A stretch of DNA of 64,000 nucleotides, taken from SHLQ01 sp033344795. GTDB lineage: Bacteria > Actinomycetota > Acidimicrobiia > Acidimicrobiales > SHLQ01. The position numbers and the translations under genes are program-made. The stretch is from assembly GCA_033344795.1 (NCBI GenBank), contig JAWPMS010000001.1, forward strand, positions 744,001 through 808,000, read 5' to 3'. Within the stretch, counting starts at the first letter, position 1. The number at the start of each line of letters is the position of its first letter. The notes under the pieces are model-generated. The model saw only the letters and a list, made by a program, of their open reading frames with translations. It ran no database searches and was not told the DNA's origin. Of this stretch, positions 62,960 to 64,000 are shown one piece after another.

Positions 62960-64000
62960 TTAGGGGAGTTCGCATTGGAAGACGGCGTCGATGACACCTG
63001 GTCCGGTGTCTGCGTTGCAGGTATCTACACCTGCGTTGCCCGATACCTGGTCGACTTCACTGTCTCCGTCACTGTTGATGGTGTCGTCGTTTGGTCCGCC
63101 CAAGATGATGTCCAAACCGGCACCACCAGTGAGAATATCGTCACCGGTCACACCGTAGATTTCATCATCACCATCACCACCATCGATGGTGTCGTTGTTC
63201 GCGTTGCCCGACAACAAATCGTTCTCGGTACCACCGTTGATGATGTCATCACCGTTGCCACCCAAGATTAGGTCAATACCACCATCACCATTGAGAGTGT
63301 CAGCACCGTCGACACCAAAGATGTCATCGTTACCGGCACCACCATTGATCGTGTCATCGTTCTCGTTACCCGAGATCAAGTCACGGTCAGGGCCACCATC
63401 GATGACGTCATCACCCGTGCCACCCAAGATGATGTCCAACCCAGGCCCACCATTGATCGTGTCGCCCTCAGTGCTGCCATACAAGGTGTCATTGTCAGCG
63501 TCACCATTGATGATGTCCGCTCCGGCGTTCCCCGAGATCAAATCGTCACCATCACCACCATTGATGATGTCATCGTCAAGACCACCAAGAATCGTGTCAG
63601 CACCGCCGTCACCATTGATCGTGTCGACCCCAGCAACCCCATACAGAGTGTCGTTGTCGGGGCCACCATTGAGCGTGTCATCACCATCGTTACCCGACAA
63701 CGTGTCCTCACCGGCATCACCGTTCAGAACATCAACACCACCATTGCCCTGAATGATGTCATCACCAGCCCCACCACGAATCGTGTCTGCGTCCGGACCC
63801 CCATAAATGGTGTCCGCACCATCACCACCAAGAATCGTGTCATCCCCACCATTGCCAGCAATCGTGTCATCACCACCCAGACCACAAATCGTGTCACCAC
63901 CACCCAACCCCGAAATCACGTCCGCACCAGGCGTACCCAAAATCACATCCGCACCACCCGTCGCAACCGCACCCGGAGTCACATTCAAATCGATCGTCGG
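62960..64000 (-). CDS. RTX-repeat secreted protein, N-terminus outside the window
   Basis: At least 346 residues; the frame runs through the window edge (PTIDLNVTPG precedes the internal Met at 63988), so the true start and N-terminal modules are not seen. About 33 nonapeptides, GADVILGTP to NDDTINSDG, then DQVSGNAGVDTCNADTGPGV and IDAVFQCELP. The array and tail are nearly identical to those of the next gene downstream. Probably a third secreted protein with its own N-terminal module. Confidence 0.85.
   Translation of the reverse strand, partial: PTIDLNVTPGAVATGGADVILGTPGADVISGLGGGDTICGLGGDDTIAGNGGDDTILGGDGADTIYGGPDADTIRGGAGDDIIQGNGGVDVLNGDAGEDTLSGNDGDDTLNGGPDNDTLYGVAGVDTINGDGGADTILGGLDDDIINGGDGDDLISGNAGADIINGDADNDTLYGSTEGDTINGGPGLDIILGGTGDDVIDGGPDRDLISGNENDDTINGGAGNDDIFGVDGADTLNGDGGIDLILGGNGDDIINGGTENDLLSGNANNDTIDGGDGDDEIYGVTGDDILTGGAGLDIILGGPNDDTINSDGDSEVDQVSGNAGVDTCNADTGPGVIDAVFQCELP

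Noticed and set aside
62960..64000. Complete 342-residue protein starting at the Met at 63988
   Set aside because: The same frame stays open and matches the other two genes (PTIDLNVTPG) up to the window edge, so the gene is truncated by the window, not short.

Overview
The window reads as a chromosomal segment of an actinobacterium. The evidence is the gene order (ClpC, LysS, the folate genes, FtsH, Hpt, TilS and a DUF2342 zincin), a SigR/RsrA-type sigma/anti-sigma pair, F420-type and mycothiol-type enzymes, DUF2510 proteins, and frequent GTG and TTG starts. A marine Acidimicrobiia-like lineage (Ilumatobacter type) would fit the secreted sulfatase and RTX proteins, but that placement is inference.

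Region 1 (1-31.9 kb) is mostly housekeeping. A SNF2 helicase end and a SWIM-finger gene lead in. Then come unknown genes, a lipoprotein-HAD fusion, ClpC, a polyprenyl diphosphate synthase, a luciferase-like F420 oxidoreductase, phosphoglucomutase, a TetR-like regulator and homocysteine synthase. Two tandem WcaJ-like sugar-phosphate transferases, a CysQ-like phosphatase, LysS and NadC follow. A tightly overlapping minus-strand block (ftsH-folE-folP-unknown-folB-folK-cobW-like) is preceded by DUF2342-tilS-DinB-hpt. This resembles the mycobacterial ftsH/folate/lysS/clpC neighbourhood. An inserted gene in the folate block looks like a catalytically dead dual-specificity-phosphatase fold.

Region 2 (31.9-44.4 kb) looks like signalling and cell envelope: an EcsC-like protein, a PilZ protein, DUF2510 membrane proteins, a 1053-residue coiled-coil protein with 11-residue tandem repeats, an HDOD-GGDEF protein translationally overlapped with NhaA, and a membrane PKD protein. 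PilZ plus GGDEF implies local cyclic-di-GMP signalling.

Region 3 (44.4-55.3 kb) is accessory metabolism: a LysR regulator, two RidA-like proteins, an SDR without its catalytic triad, OsmC, a Bug/TctC-type binding protein without a signal peptide, a hydroxyacid dehydrogenase, a TauE/SafE permease, a cupin, a stand-alone molybdenum hydroxylase large subunit and a mycothiol-type isomerase.

Region 4 (55.3-64 kb) is the most unusual part. Three consecutive minus-strand genes encode secreted proteins with different N-terminal modules (a sulfatase; lamin-tail plus CotH-kinase-like; one cut by the window edge). Each ends in a near-identical block of nonapeptide RTX calcium-binding repeats and the same Cys-containing C-terminal tail. 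The blocks differ by whole nonapeptides, and two of them look nearly identical in DNA, which suggests duplication with gene conversion or module exchange. No tRNA, rRNA, CRISPR array, integrase or insertion sequence was recognised.
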